The notes beneath the pieces were generated by a model. That model was given only the letters and a program-made list of their open reading frames with translations, was not told the DNA's origin and made no database searches. From Pelagerythrobacter aerophilus (GTDB lineage: Bacteria; Pseudomonadota; Alphaproteobacteria; Sphingomonadales; Sphingomonadaceae): DNA of 64,000 bases. Shown here piece by piece: positions 9,558-18,396 of this stretch (its first letter is position 1; each line of letters opens with the position of its first letter). The stretch is from NCBI RefSeq assembly GCF_003581645.1, contig NZ_QXFK01000008.1:62001-126000 (forward strand), written 5' to 3'. The position numbers and the translations under genes were made by a program.

Positions 9558-12047
9558 GTGACCGATGGTACCATCAAGGCGGTCCTCGGACCCACCAACA
9601 CCGGCAAGACCCATCTGGCGATCGAGCGGATGTGCGCCCATTCCTCGGGTGCGATCGGTTTCCCCCTGCGCCTGCTCGCACGCGAGGTCTACGACCGGGT
9701 GGTCGCGATCAAGGGGGAGAGCCAGGTCGCCCTGATCACCGGCGAGGAACGGATCGAGCCGGCAAGCGCGCGCTATTTCTGCTGCACCGCCGAGGCGATG
9801 CCGCGCGACGGCGGAGGTCATGCGTTCGTCGCGCTCGACGAAGCGCAGCTTTCCGCCGACCGCGAGCGCGGACACGTATTCACCGATCGGCTGCTCCATG
9901 CCCGTGGGCGTGAGGAGACCATGCTGCTCGGCGCGGCGACGCTGGAGCCGGTCGTCCGCTCGCTGATCCCGCGCGCCGAGATTATCGAGCGGCCGCGCTT
10001 CTCTACCCTGACCCATGCCGGCGCGCGCAAGCTCTCGCGCCTGCCGCCGCGGAGCGCGATCGTCGCCTTCTCGGTGGAGCAGGTCTACGCCGTCGCCGAG
10101 ATGCTGCGGCGCTTCCGCGGCGGGGCGGCGGTGGTCATGGGCGCACTCAGCCCGGAGACCCGCAACAAGCAGGTCTCGATGTTCCAGTCGGGCGAGGTCG
10201 ACTACATCGTCGCGACCGACGCGATCGGGATGGGGCTGAACCTTGACGTCACCCACGTCGCCTTCGCCTCGCTCACCAAGTTCGACGGCGTGCGCCAGCG
10301 GCGGCTGGCGCCGGCGGAAATGGCGCAGATCGCCGGGCGCGCCGGGCGCCACCAGAAGGACGGGACATTCGGCACGCTCGCCGCCGGCAAAGGGCCGGTT
10401 CCCGAGTTCACCGACGAAGAGGTCTATGCGATCGAGGAGCATCGCTTCGCGCCCCTGACCAAGCTGTTCTGGCGCGAGGCCGAGCCGCGCTTCGACAGCC
10501 TTCGTACGCTCATCGCCGATCTGGAGGCCTCGCCGGCCCAGCCCGAGCTCGTGCCTGCGCCCGAGGCGATCGATCTCGCGGTTCTCAAGCGGCTCGCGGA
10601 CGAGCCGATCGCCGATAGCGTCAAGGGCGCAGGGCTGGTGCGGCGGTTCTGGGAAGCCTGCTCGCTGCCCGATTTTCGCCAGCTCGGCCCCGATGTCCAC
10701 GCGCGCTTCGTCGCGCGGCTGTGGCAGGATCTGGCGCAAGGCCACCTCGGCGCCGACTATGTCGCGGCGCGCATCGCGGAGCTGGACCGCGTGCAGGGCG
10801 ACATCGACACGCTGCAGGGCCGGATCGCGGCGATCCGCAGCTGGGCCTATATCTGCCAGCGGCCCGACTGGGTCCTGGCGCGCGACGAGATGGCCGCGCG
10901 CGCAAGAGCAGTGGAAGCAAGACTGTCGGATGCGCTACACGCACGGCTGACCGAACGTTTCGTCAACCGGAGGACCACGATCCTGATGAAGAGCCTGGGC
11001 ACCGATCCTGCGCTGCTGCCCGTCACGCTGGCGGAGGACGGCGCACTGCTGGTGGAGGACGAGCCGATCGGCCATGTCGAGGGTTTCCGCTTCAAGGTCG
11101 ATCACACGGCCAGCCATGGCGATCGCAAGATGCTGCTGGCTGCGGGAGAAAAGGCCCTGCCGCGCATCCTGTCGGACCGTGCCGAGGCGCTGATCGCCTC
11201 GCAGATGGAAGGCGCCTCGCTCGACCGGGGCGCGATCCGCTGGCAGGGGCAGGAGCTGGCACGGCTGGAGCCGGGCCCCGACGCGGTGCACCCGCGCATC
11301 GTACCCGCGCGCGAACTCCACGCCCTGCCCGAGGCCGTGCGCGAGCGGCTGGTCCAGGCGCTCGCCGCTTGGCTCGCCGCCGCGCTGGCGCCGCTCGAGC
11401 CGCTCGCCAAGCTGGAAGAAGCGGCCAGGAACCCCGAGGCAGGGTCGCAGGCCCGCGCGCTGCTGCTGGGTCTGATCGGCGGACATGGGTTCGTCGCCCG
11501 CGAGAAAGCGGGGATCGAACACTTGCCGAAGGACATGCGGCCGTTCCTGCGCCGGCTCGGCGTCACGTTCGGCGCGCTCGACGTCTTCGCCCCTGCCCTG
11601 CTCAAGCCGGCGCCGCGCGCGCTGCTCCATGCGCTCGGCTACGACCGGCGGCCGCTGCAGGAAGCGATGCAGCCGGTCATCGACGGCGGAAAGGCGCTCC
11701 CCGCAGGCTACCGTCCGGCGGGCCGGCAGGCGGTGCGCGTCGACATGGCAGAGAAGATCCTGCGCGCCGCGCACCAGACGCGCGGCGAGGTGAAGACGCG
11801 CCGCTTCGTGCTCGATCAGGCGCTGGCCGTCTCCACCGGCCTGACGCCCGAGAACTGGCACCGGCTGCTCGGCGCTGCGGGCTTCCGCCGCCTCCCCGCG
11901 CGCAAGCTCGCCGAAAGCGCTTTCGGCCCGCCGGCGCCCGATCTGTGGGAATGGCGCCCGTCGCGCCGCCCCCCGGCGAAGCGCCCGCCCGACCGCAAAC
12001 CGCCCGCAAACGGGGCCTTCGCGGCGCTGGCGGACCTCGTGCGGTGA
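9558..12047 (+). CDS. Suv3-like DEAD/DEAH-box RNA helicase
   Basis: The 829-residue protein starts with a P-loop, GPTNTGKTHLAIERM, has DEAQ as motif II, and helicase-C motifs including TDAIGMGLNLD and QIAGRAGRHQ. This layout matches mitochondrial Suv3 and its alphaproteobacterial relatives, which unwind RNA in decay pathways. The C-terminal half is the family's poorly characterised region and ends in a Pro/Arg/Lys-rich tail. The GTG at 9558 puts the P-loop right at the N-terminus as in homologues. Its stop overlaps the start of the S4 gene (TGATG). Confidence 0.9.
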   Translation: MTDGTIKAVLGPTNTGKTHLAIERMCAHSSGAIGFPLRLLAREVYDRVVAIKGESQVALITGEERIEPASARYFCCTAEAMPRDGGGHAFVALDEAQLSADRERGHVFTDRLLHARGREETMLLGAATLEPVVRSLIPRAEIIERPRFSTLTHAGARKLSRLPPRSAIVAFSVEQVYAVAEMLRRFRGGAAVVMGALSPETRNKQVSMFQSGEVDYIVATDAIGMGLNLDVTHVAFASLTKFDGVRQRRLAPAEMAQIAGRAGRHQKDGTFGTLAAGKGPVPEFTDEEVYAIEEHRFAPLTKLFWREAEPRFDSLRTLIADLEASPAQPELVPAPEAIDLAVLKRLADEPIADSVKGAGLVRRFWEACSLPDFRQLGPDVHARFVARLWQDLAQGHLGADYVAARIAELDRVQGDIDTLQGRIAAIRSWAYICQRPDWVLARDEMAARARAVEARLSDALHARLTERFVNRRTTILMKSLGTDPALLPVTLAEDGALLVEDEPIGHVEGFRFKVDHTASHGDRKMLLAAGEKALPRILSDRAEALIASQMEGASLDRGAIRWQGQELARLEPGPDAVHPRIVPARELHALPEAVRERLVQALAAWLAAALAPLEPLAKLEEAARNPEAGSQARALLLGLIGGHGFVAREKAGIEHLPKDMRPFLRRLGVTFGALDVFAPALLKPAPRALLHALGYDRRPLQEAMQPVIDGGKALPAGYRPAGRQAVRVDMAEKILRAAHQTRGEVKTRRFVLDQALAVSTGLTPENWHRLLGAAGFRRLPARKLAESAFGPPAPDLWEWRPSRRPPAKRPPDRKPPANGAFAALADLVR

Positions 12048-12331
12048 TGCGGATCGACCGGCTGCTGTGCCACTTGCGCTTCGTGAAGACGCGCGCGCGG
12101 GCACAGGCGCTGGTCGAGGCCGGGCACGTGCGGCGAAACGGCCAGCGAGTCACTCGTGCAAGCCAGCCGGTCGCACCGGGCGACGTGCTCACTTTTCCGG
12201 TCGGCAAGGCCGTGCGCGTGATCGAATTGCTGGAACTGCCCGCCCGCCGCGGCCCCGCGTCCGAAGCGCAGGCCTGCTATCGCGCGCTTGACCCGGAGGG
12301 GCAAACCGCCATAGCAGCGGCTAAACCGTGA
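12047..12331 (+). CDS. S4 domain RNA-binding protein (Hsp15-like)
   Basis: A 94-residue protein that begins with an S4 RNA-binding fold: [16 protein letters not shown], then [15 protein letters not shown]. It resembles heat-shock protein 15, which binds stalled 50S subunits carrying nascent chains. The ATG at 12047 overlaps the helicase stop, so it is probably coupled to the helicase and works in the same RNA/ribosome context. The frame is open far upstream, but only inside the helicase gene. Confidence 0.9.
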   Translation: MRIDRLLCHLRFVKTRARAQALVEAGHVRRNGQRVTRASQPVAPGDVLTFPVGKAVRVIELLELPARRGPASEAQACYRALDPEGQTAIAAAKP

Positions 12332-12365
12332 ACCAGGGCCTGGCCCGCAAAGGAAGCGCTTCCCA

Positions 12366-12704
12366 ATGACCTATGTCGTCACCGACGCCTGCATCAAGTG
12401 CAAGTACACCGATTGCGTCGAGGTCTGCCCGGTCGACTGTTTCTACGAGGGCGAGAACATGCTGGTGATCAACCCCAGCGAATGCATCGACTGCGGCGTG
12501 TGCGAGCCCGAGTGCCCGGCCGAGGCGATTCTGCCCGATACCGAGAGCGATCTCGAGAAGTGGCTCGAGCTCAACACCAAGTACTCCGCCGAATGGCCCA
12601 ATATCACGAGCCAGAAGGAGCCGCCCGCCGACGCCGACGAGCACAAGGGCGAGGAAGGCAAGTTCGAGAAGTACTTCACCCCGGAGCCCGGCGAAGGCGA
12701 CTGA
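12366..12704 (+). CDS. fdxA: 7Fe ferredoxin (FdxA)
   Basis: A 112-residue ferredoxin with cysteines arranged for one 3Fe-4S and one 4Fe-4S cluster: [14 protein letters not shown] near residues 9-22 and [12 protein letters not shown] near 39-50. The family is a soluble one-electron carrier widespread in Alphaproteobacteria, where fdxA often precedes a CarD-family regulator, as it does here. A purine-rich AAAGGAAG lies about 10 bp before the ATG. Confidence 0.95.
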   Translation: MTYVVTDACIKCKYTDCVEVCPVDCFYEGENMLVINPSECIDCGVCEPECPAEAILPDTESDLEKWLELNTKYSAEWPNITSQKEPPADADEHKGEEGKFEKYFTPEPGEGD

Positions 12705-12783
12705 CGAGCCGGCCCGAAAGGGGCATCCGGCGACCCGATTCGGGCGGCTACACTGCGGACTCGCAATTTTGTTGCTGTTGTGC

Positions 12784-12791
12784 TATATAAT
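12784..12791 (+). promoter_or_regulatory. Candidate -10 element upstream of carD
   Basis: TATATAAT occurs in an otherwise high-GC fdxA-carD gap and is preceded by TGC, as in extended -10 promoters. The only TTG-type hexamers nearby (TTGTTG, TTGCTG) are too close for a normal 17-bp spacer. If used, it would give a leader of roughly 150 nt before the carD ATG at 12953. Confidence 0.35.
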
Positions 12792-12952
12792 GCAACAACT
12801 GCACCGGTCGTGACCGGTCGCAGGCGTGACAGCAGAAAGGTCCGGACCACTCGCGACAGGACAATCGACCTTTCGACCGTGCCCCGTGCGGCGCGGCGCG
12901 AAGACGATTTGACTTCTGCCTCCCGGGGCCCGACCGCAGAAAGGACTTTTGC

Positions 12953-13486
12953 ATGGCCAGCAAGGCTCCCGCCTTCGATGTCGGCGACTACGTCGTCTAT
13001 CCCAAGCACGGCGTCGGCCGTGTCATTGAGCTGCAGAACGAAGAAATCGCCGGGATGCAGCTCGAGCTCTACGTGCTTCGCTTCGAGAAGGAGCGGATGA
13101 CGCTTCGCGTTCCCACCAACAAGGTCGAGGCGATCGGCATGCGCAAGCTGTCGAGCGACAAGACGCTGAAGGAAGCGATGGAGACGCTCAAGGGCAAGCC
13201 CAAGGTCAAGCGTACGATGTGGAGCCGCCGGGCGCAGGAGTACGAGGCGAAGATCAACTCGGGCGACCTGGTCTCGATCGCCGAGGTGACCCGTGACCTG
13301 TTCCGCCCCGATGACCAGCCCGAACAGTCCTATTCCGAACGGCAGATCTTCGAAGCGGCCTCGAGCCGACTGGCGCGCGAACTCGCGGCCATGGAGAAGA
13401 CCGATGAGCCCGCCGCGCTCGAGAAGATCCTCAATGTCCTGCGCGAACACGCCCCGCAGTACTACGAGAACGCCGAAGAGGCCTGA
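12953..13486 (+). CDS. CarD family transcription regulator
   Basis: A 177-residue CarD/CdnL-type protein. Residues 1-60 form the RNA-polymerase-interacting domain (FDVGDYVVYPKHGVGRV), followed by the helical DNA-contacting region with the characteristic tryptophan in MWSRRAQEYEAK. CarD proteins stabilise the open promoter complex at rRNA and other promoters. An AGAAAGGA ribosome-binding site precedes the ATG. A strong terminator follows, so it can be a single-gene unit. Confidence 0.93.
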   Translation: MASKAPAFDVGDYVVYPKHGVGRVIELQNEEIAGMQLELYVLRFEKERMTLRVPTNKVEAIGMRKLSSDKTLKEAMETLKGKPKVKRTMWSRRAQEYEAKINSGDLVSIAEVTRDLFRPDDQPEQSYSERQIFEAASSRLARELAAMEKTDEPAALEKILNVLREHAPQYYENAEEA

Positions 13487-13515
13487 TTTCGACCAAGGGT
13501 CATCTCGGACCGACG

Positions 13516-13543
13516 AAAGGCCGCCCCACCGGGCGGCCTTTTT
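13516..13543 (+). terminator. Rho-independent terminator of carD
   Basis: Perfect 11-bp stem, AAAGGCCGCCC (13516-13526) pairing with GGGCGGCCTTT (13531-13541), CACC loop, and a run of T residues ending at 13543. It begins 30 bp after the carD stop. Confidence 0.9.
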
Positions 13544-13624
13544 CGTATCGCGGTTGCACGCACGATGCTGCTGTATTATGTCGGCAACACGGACTGGGTC
13601 CATTTCGGCACGAGGAAGGTTCAC

Positions 13625-14401
13625 ATGCTGCAGAAGATTCTCAAGGGGGTTGCCCCGGTTATCGCGCTGATGATGGCCACTGGTTGCAACGGAAGCATCA
13701 ACATCAACGGCTCCGACGGGGTTCCGCTGTCCGAGCTCGATCTCACGGGCAAGACCCCGACCGAAGTGGTCGCAGCCGGGCCCGACAGCGTGATCGTGAC
13801 CCGCGGCGAGACCCTCGCCATCGACGTCAGCGGCGACCGGGAAGCGGTCGACGCGCTGCGCTTCACCCTCGACGACGAGACGCTCGGCATCATGCGCGAG
13901 AACGAGAACTGGAGCAGCACCGACGGCCGCGCGACGGTGCGCGTTACCCTGCCCCGGCTGGAGAAGCTGGTCGTCGCAGGTTCCGGCACGGTTGAGGCGG
14001 ACATGATCGACGGAAATGCGGAAGTGACGATCGCCGGCAGCGGATCGGCGAATACCGCGCAGGTCGATGCCGACGTGCTCGAAGTGAACATCGCCGGATC
14101 GGGCACCTATCGCGCGGCCGGTCGGGCGACGACGCTCGAACTCAACATCGCCGGATCGGGCGAAGCCGAGATGGAACGGCTCAAGGTCGACAAGGCCGAC
14201 ATCACGATCGCCGGATCGGGCGATGCGGCGTTCGCCTCGGACGGAACGGTGGAAGCGTCGATCATGGGCTCGGGCGACGTATCGGTGACCGGTTCGGCCT
14301 CCTGCACGATCAGCTCGATGGGTTCGGGCACGCTCAAGTGCTCCTCGGCAGCGGCCACTGCGGGCGACAATGCGGCGCCTGCAACGGCCGAAGCGGAATA
14401 A
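13625..14401 (+). CDS. Head GIN domain (DUF2807) lipoprotein
   Basis: The 258-residue protein has a lipoprotein signal with lipobox ATGC at residues 18-21, so it should be anchored to a membrane by Cys21. The rest is a DUF2807 'head GIN' domain, predicted to form a beta-helix: five similar repeats of the form xxIAGSGxxxx (VTIAGSG, VNIAGSG, LNIAGSG, ITIAGSG, ASIMGSG) run from about residue 130 to 225. The role is unknown; an adhesin-like surface protein is one possibility. The ATG at 13625 has GAGGAAGG upstream and places the signal peptide at the N-terminus. Confidence 0.85.
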   Translation: MLQKILKGVAPVIALMMATGCNGSININGSDGVPLSELDLTGKTPTEVVAAGPDSVIVTRGETLAIDVSGDREAVDALRFTLDDETLGIMRENENWSSTDGRATVRVTLPRLEKLVVAGSGTVEADMIDGNAEVTIAGSGSANTAQVDADVLEVNIAGSGTYRAAGRATTLELNIAGSGEAEMERLKVDKADITIAGSGDAAFASDGTVEASIMGSGDVSVTGSASCTISSMGSGTLKCSSAAATAGDNAAPATAEAE

Positions 14402-14464
14402 ATTCGCACCCGTTCATCGCCGCGACGCTTTTTACAGGCTATGCTGCGCAGAGGAGGAATTCCC

Positions 14465-14800
14465 ATGCGCGGCATAGTCTTGGCTTCCATCGTTCTGCCC
14501 GGCGCGCTCATGCTCGGCGGCTGTCTTGCAAAGGCCGCGGTTGGCGCGGTGACGGCACCGGTCAGAGTCGCCAGCGGGGCGGTCGATCTCGCCACCACCA
14601 GTCAATCCGAAGCGGACGAGAAACGCGGGCGCGAACTACGCCAGCGCGAGGCGCAACTTGGCCGGCTCGAACGCCGTTATGCGGACGAGATGCGCGACTG
14701 CAGCGACGGCGACCGCCGCGCCTGCGACGACGCGCGACGGACCTACGGCGAGATCCAGATCCTGCTGCCCAGCGTTCCGGCCGCCCCCGAACCGCGCTAG
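14465..14800 (+). CDS. Small putative lipoprotein of unknown function
   Basis: A 111-residue protein. MRGIVLASIVLPGALMLGGC is a lipoprotein signal peptide with Cys20 as the lipidation site. A short Ala/Val-rich segment and a charged helical region (about 45-95, RGRELRQREAQLGRLERRY) follow, suggesting a coiled coil, with two cysteines (CSDGDRRAC). Start chosen at 14465, preceded by GAGGAGG; an in-frame ATG at 14441 would put the signal peptide inside. I do not recognise a family. Confidence 0.75.
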   Translation: MRGIVLASIVLPGALMLGGCLAKAAVGAVTAPVRVASGAVDLATTSQSEADEKRGRELRQREAQLGRLERRYADEMRDCSDGDRRACDDARRTYGEIQILLPSVPAAPEPR

Positions 14801-14806
14801 CCCGGC

Positions 14807-15760
14807 TCAGGCTGCGGCGCGCCGCAGCCGGTCGTTGATCGCGGCGCCGATCCCCGCTTCCGGCACGGGCGCGACCGCGATGCGCGGCAGGTCCGATCGC
14901 GCCGCTTGGTGGAGGCAGGCATAGAGGCGCGCGGCGGCCTCGGCGAGATCGCCGGATGGCGAGAGCGAGCAGTGGCTCGCAACGGCACCGAAACCGATCA
15001 GAAACTCGTCCGGCGTGGCTGTCGCGGCGTTGAGGCGCACCGGCTTGCCCGGCGCGTAGTGGCTCGCGAGCTGGCCGGGCGCCTCGATCGCACCGCCCGC
15101 GCTGCCGCTTTCGCGCGGCGCTCCCAGCAACAGGCGGTGGAGCGCGTCGAGATCCACGGGTCCAGGACGAAGCTCGTCCCAGCGCCCGCCGTCACGAATG
15201 GCGAGGATCGTCGATTCGACCCCCTCCTCGCACGGCCCTGCATCGAGAATGAGGTCGATCCGCCCGTCGAGCGAGGCGGAGACGTGTTCCGCCTGTGTGG
15301 GGCTGATGAAGCCGCTGCGGTTGGCCGAGGGCGCCGCAAGCGGAAAATCGCAGGCGGCGAGCAGTGCCCGCATGGCCGGATGCGCCGGCGCGCGCAGCGC
15401 GACCGTCGGCAGACCGGCAGTGACCGCCGCGGCCAGACCCGCATCCTCGCGCCGGGGCAGAACCAGCGTCAGCGGCCCTGGCCACACGCGTTCGGCGAGC
15501 AGCGAGGCGTCACCCTCCAGCCGCGCATACCGCGCGGCCTGCGCGGCATCGCGGACGTGCACGATCAGCGGGTTGAAGCTCGGCCGCCCCTTGGCATCGT
15601 AAATCCGCGCCACAGCCTCGTCGCTGTCGGCCCGGGCAGCGAGGCCATAGACCGTCTCGGTCGGCACCGCGACCAGCCCGCCGGCGGCGAGAATTCTCGC
15701 CGCGCGAGCAATTCCTTTCGCATCTGCAGAAACTGTTTCGGTCGCGTTCTTGCCGCTCAT
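14807..15760 (-). CDS. L-threonylcarbamoyladenylate synthase (Sua5/TsaC)
   Basis: This enzyme makes threonylcarbamoyl-AMP from threonine, bicarbonate and ATP for the t6A37 modification of ANN-decoding tRNAs. The YrdC domain occupies about residues 15-200 (PTETVYGLAARA, KGRPSFNPLIVHV, PSANRSG). At 317 residues it is the long Sua5 type with an extra C-terminal domain (SHYAPGKPVRL) rather than the short TsaC type. It is convergent with the preceding lipoprotein gene and divergent from the acyl-CoA dehydrogenase. Confidence 0.93.
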   Translation of the reverse strand: MSGKNATETVSADAKGIARAARILAAGGLVAVPTETVYGLAARADSDEAVARIYDAKGRPSFNPLIVHVRDAAQAARYARLEGDASLLAERVWPGPLTLVLPRREDAGLAAAVTAGLPTVALRAPAHPAMRALLAACDFPLAAPSANRSGFISPTQAEHVSASLDGRIDLILDAGPCEEGVESTILAIRDGGRWDELRPGPVDLDALHRLLLGAPRESGSAGGAIEAPGQLASHYAPGKPVRLNAATATPDEFLIGFGAVASHCSLSPSGDLAEAAARLYACLHQAARSDLPRIAVAPVPEAGIGAAINDRLRRAAA

Positions 15761-15810
15761 TCCCGCGCGCTATATGCGCTTTGGCGCAAAGCCAAGGGGA
15801 ACCGCACGAC

Positions 15811-17553
15811 GTGACCTACTCGCCCGCCACCCAGGATCAGTTGCTCGCCATCCGCGTCAACGCGGGAATTGCCGACCTCGCCGCGACCGAACGCTTCGCC
15901 GCGGCGGAGCCCGATATGGTCGAGGCGATCGTCGAAGGCATCGGCGCTTTCGCTGCCGGGGAATGGGCACCGCTGAACCGCGCGGGCGACCTGGAAGGCG
16001 CGAAGCTGGAGAACGGCGTGGTCCGCCTGCCGGACGGGTTCGCGCAGGGCTATGCCGACTATGTCGCGCAGGGCTGGAACGCGATCGCCGGCCCGGCAGA
16101 GTTCGGCGGCCAGGGCCTGCCCTTCACGCTCGCCTGCAACGTGCTCGAGAACCTCGGCACCGCGAACATGGCGTTCAGCCTCCTGCCGATGCTCTCGGTC
16201 GGCGCGATCGAGGCGCTCGACCATCACGGCAGCGAGGCGCAGAAGGCGGCCTATCTGCCCAAGCTGGTCAGCGGCCAGTGGTCCGGCACGATGAACCTCA
16301 CCGAGCCGCAGGCGGGCAGCGACCTCGGCGCGCTGCGCACCACGGCAACCCCGATCGAAGACGGCGAGCACGCCGGCAAATACCGCATCGCCGGGCAGAA
16401 GATCTTCATCACGTTCGGCGAGCACGAGCTGGCGGAGAACATCGTCCATCTCGTTCTCGCGCGCCTGCCCGACGCGCCCGAGGGCAGCCGCGGCATCTCG
16501 CTGTTCCTCGTGCCGAAGTACCACGTCAACGACGACGGATCGCCCGGCCCCCGGAACGACGTGCGGTGCGTGAGCCTCGAGCACAAGCTCGGCATCAATG
16601 CCTCGCCGACCTGCTTGATGAGCTACGGCGACAACGGCGAATGCATTGGCGAACTCGTCGGCGCGGAGAACCGCGGGCTGATGGCGATGTTCACGATGAT
16701 GAACAACGCGCGGATCAACGTCGGCAACCAGGGCGTACAGATCGGCGAGCGCGCGACCCAGGCCGCGCTCGCCTATGCTGCCGAGCGCGTGCAGTCGGCC
16801 CGCGCCGGATCGCCCGACAAGACGCCGGTCGCGATCATCGAGCATCCCGACGTGCGCCGCATGCTGCTGCGGATGAAGGCGCTGACCGAAGGCGCGCGGG
16901 CTCTCCTCTACTACACCGCGGGCCAGGTCGACCGCGGCACGCTGGGCGACGAGGCGGCCGATCGGCGCGGCGACGTGCTCGTGCCGCTGATCAAGGCCTG
17001 GGGGACCGACGTGGGCATCGAAGTCGCCAGCCTTGGCGTACAGATCCACGGCGGCATGGGCTTCATCGAGGAGACCGGTGCGGCGCAGCATTACCGCGAC
17101 GCGCGCATCGCCCCGATCTACGAAGGCACCAACGGCATTCAGGCCGCCGACCTGGTGACGCGCAAGCTGGGGCTCGAGAACGGCGCGGTGTTCGCCGCAT
17201 TGATGGCGGATATCGCGCGCGATGCGGCGGGCGATGAGCCGTCCCTCGCCGCGCTCGCCAACGATTGCGCCGCGATCGGCGAATGGATGCGCGACACTGC
17301 GTCGCTGGACGACCGGCTTGCCGGCAGCGTGCCGTTCTGCACGATGTCGGCCGTCGCGGTCGCCGGGTGGCAGTTGCTGCGGCAGCTTCGCGCGATCGGA
17401 GGCGGCGAAGCGCCGGGCACCGCCGCCGCCAAGCGCGCGAGCGTGCGCTTCTTCCTCGACCGGATCGTGCCCGAGGCCGCCGGTCTCAAGGCATCGGCCA
17501 TGGCCGGCGCGGAGCCGCTCTACACGCTCACCAGCGAGCAGCTCGCGGGATGA
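15811..17553 (+). CDS. Acyl-CoA dehydrogenase family protein
   Basis: A 580-residue flavoenzyme of the long acyl-CoA dehydrogenase type. Visible are the FAD/substrate segment MNLTEPQAGSDLGALRT, the QIHGGMGFIEETGAAQHYRDARI motif split over two segments, and the catalytic-base region IAPIYEGTNGIQA. It oxidises acyl-CoA to enoyl-CoA, probably in fatty acid breakdown. A GTG at 15811 is chosen: AAGGGGA lies about 10 bp before it, whereas the TTG at 15781 has no good site. The stop overlaps the start of the DUF815 gene. Confidence 0.93.
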   Translation: MTYSPATQDQLLAIRVNAGIADLAATERFAAAEPDMVEAIVEGIGAFAAGEWAPLNRAGDLEGAKLENGVVRLPDGFAQGYADYVAQGWNAIAGPAEFGGQGLPFTLACNVLENLGTANMAFSLLPMLSVGAIEALDHHGSEAQKAAYLPKLVSGQWSGTMNLTEPQAGSDLGALRTTATPIEDGEHAGKYRIAGQKIFITFGEHELAENIVHLVLARLPDAPEGSRGISLFLVPKYHVNDDGSPGPRNDVRCVSLEHKLGINASPTCLMSYGDNGECIGELVGAENRGLMAMFTMMNNARINVGNQGVQIGERATQAALAYAAERVQSARAGSPDKTPVAIIEHPDVRRMLLRMKALTEGARALLYYTAGQVDRGTLGDEAADRRGDVLVPLIKAWGTDVGIEVASLGVQIHGGMGFIEETGAAQHYRDARIAPIYEGTNGIQAADLVTRKLGLENGAVFAALMADIARDAAGDEPSLAALANDCAAIGEWMRDTASLDDRLAGSVPFCTMSAVAVAGWQLLRQLRAIGGGEAPGTAAAKRASVRFFLDRIVPEAAGLKASAMAGAEPLYTLTSEQLAG

Positions 17554-18392
17554 CGCGCGAGACTTCGTCCGACCAAGGCGATCCTCTCGCGCGGATTGCC
17601 GATGCGCTGGAGAAGCTCGCGGGAGAAGCTGCGCCGGCGACCGACTGGAACGCGGCGCCCGCCTATGTATGGGACGGGCACGCGGCGCGTCCCGTCGGCG
17701 CGATCGATGCGCCGCCGCTCGCGCTGCTCCAGGGCATCGACGCCCAGCGCGACACCGTCGCGGCCAACGTCGTGCGCATCGCCAGGGGTCACGCAGCGCA
17801 CGACATGCTGCTGTGGGGCGCACGCGGCATGGGCAAATCGGCGCTGGTGCGGGCTTCGGTCGTTGCAGCCCAAGCCGCAGTGCCCGGCGGACTGGCACTG
17901 GTGCAGGTCGCGGCGGACGCCCTGCCCTCACTCCCGCGCCTGTTCGCGCAGCTCCGCGAGGCGGGACGCAATTTCCTCGTCTATATCGACGATCTCGGGT
18001 TCGGCGAGGAGGATACGGCCGGCCCGCGCCACTTGCGCAGTTGGCTCGAAGGCGGAGTCGAAGCGCGGCCCACGAACGTACGCCTCGCGGTCACCTCCAA
18101 CCGCCGGGCAATCGTGCCGCGCCATTCGCGCGAACAGGACGATCCGCTGAACCCGCGCGATGCGGTCGACGATACGCTCGCGCTGGCCGACCGGTTCGGA
18201 CTCTCGGTCGGCTTCCACAACTGCACGCAGGACGATTACCTGGCGATTATCGCAGGTTACGCCCGCGAATACGGCCTCGAGTGGAGCGAGCCCGATGCGC
18301 TCGAATGGGCGCGGCGGCGCGGCGCACGCTCGGGCCGCACGGCATGGCATTATGTGAACGAGCTTGCCGGACGCGCCGGACGCGCGATCTGA
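17550..18392 (+). CDS. DUF815 family P-loop ATPase
   Basis: A 280-residue AAA-type ATPase of the DUF815 family: Walker A GARGMGKSAL near residue 92, acidic Walker B FLVYIDDLGF, and VTSNRRAIVPRH near residue 180, which fits a sensor motif. The family is common in bacteria but its role is not established. The ATG at 17550 overlaps the acyl-CoA dehydrogenase stop (ATGA), so expression is coupled. Confidence 0.88.
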   Translation: MTRETSSDQGDPLARIADALEKLAGEAAPATDWNAAPAYVWDGHAARPVGAIDAPPLALLQGIDAQRDTVAANVVRIARGHAAHDMLLWGARGMGKSALVRASVVAAQAAVPGGLALVQVAADALPSLPRLFAQLREAGRNFLVYIDDLGFGEEDTAGPRHLRSWLEGGVEARPTNVRLAVTSNRRAIVPRHSREQDDPLNPRDAVDDTLALADRFGLSVGFHNCTQDDYLAIIAGYAREYGLEWSEPDALEWARRRGARSGRTAWHYVNELAGRAGRAI

Positions 18393-18396
18393 GGCT

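Noticed and set aside
12769-12777. TTGTTG/TTGCTG as -35 element for the carD promoter
   Set aside because: The spacing to TATAAT is 8-11 bp, too short for a normal sigma70-type promoter.
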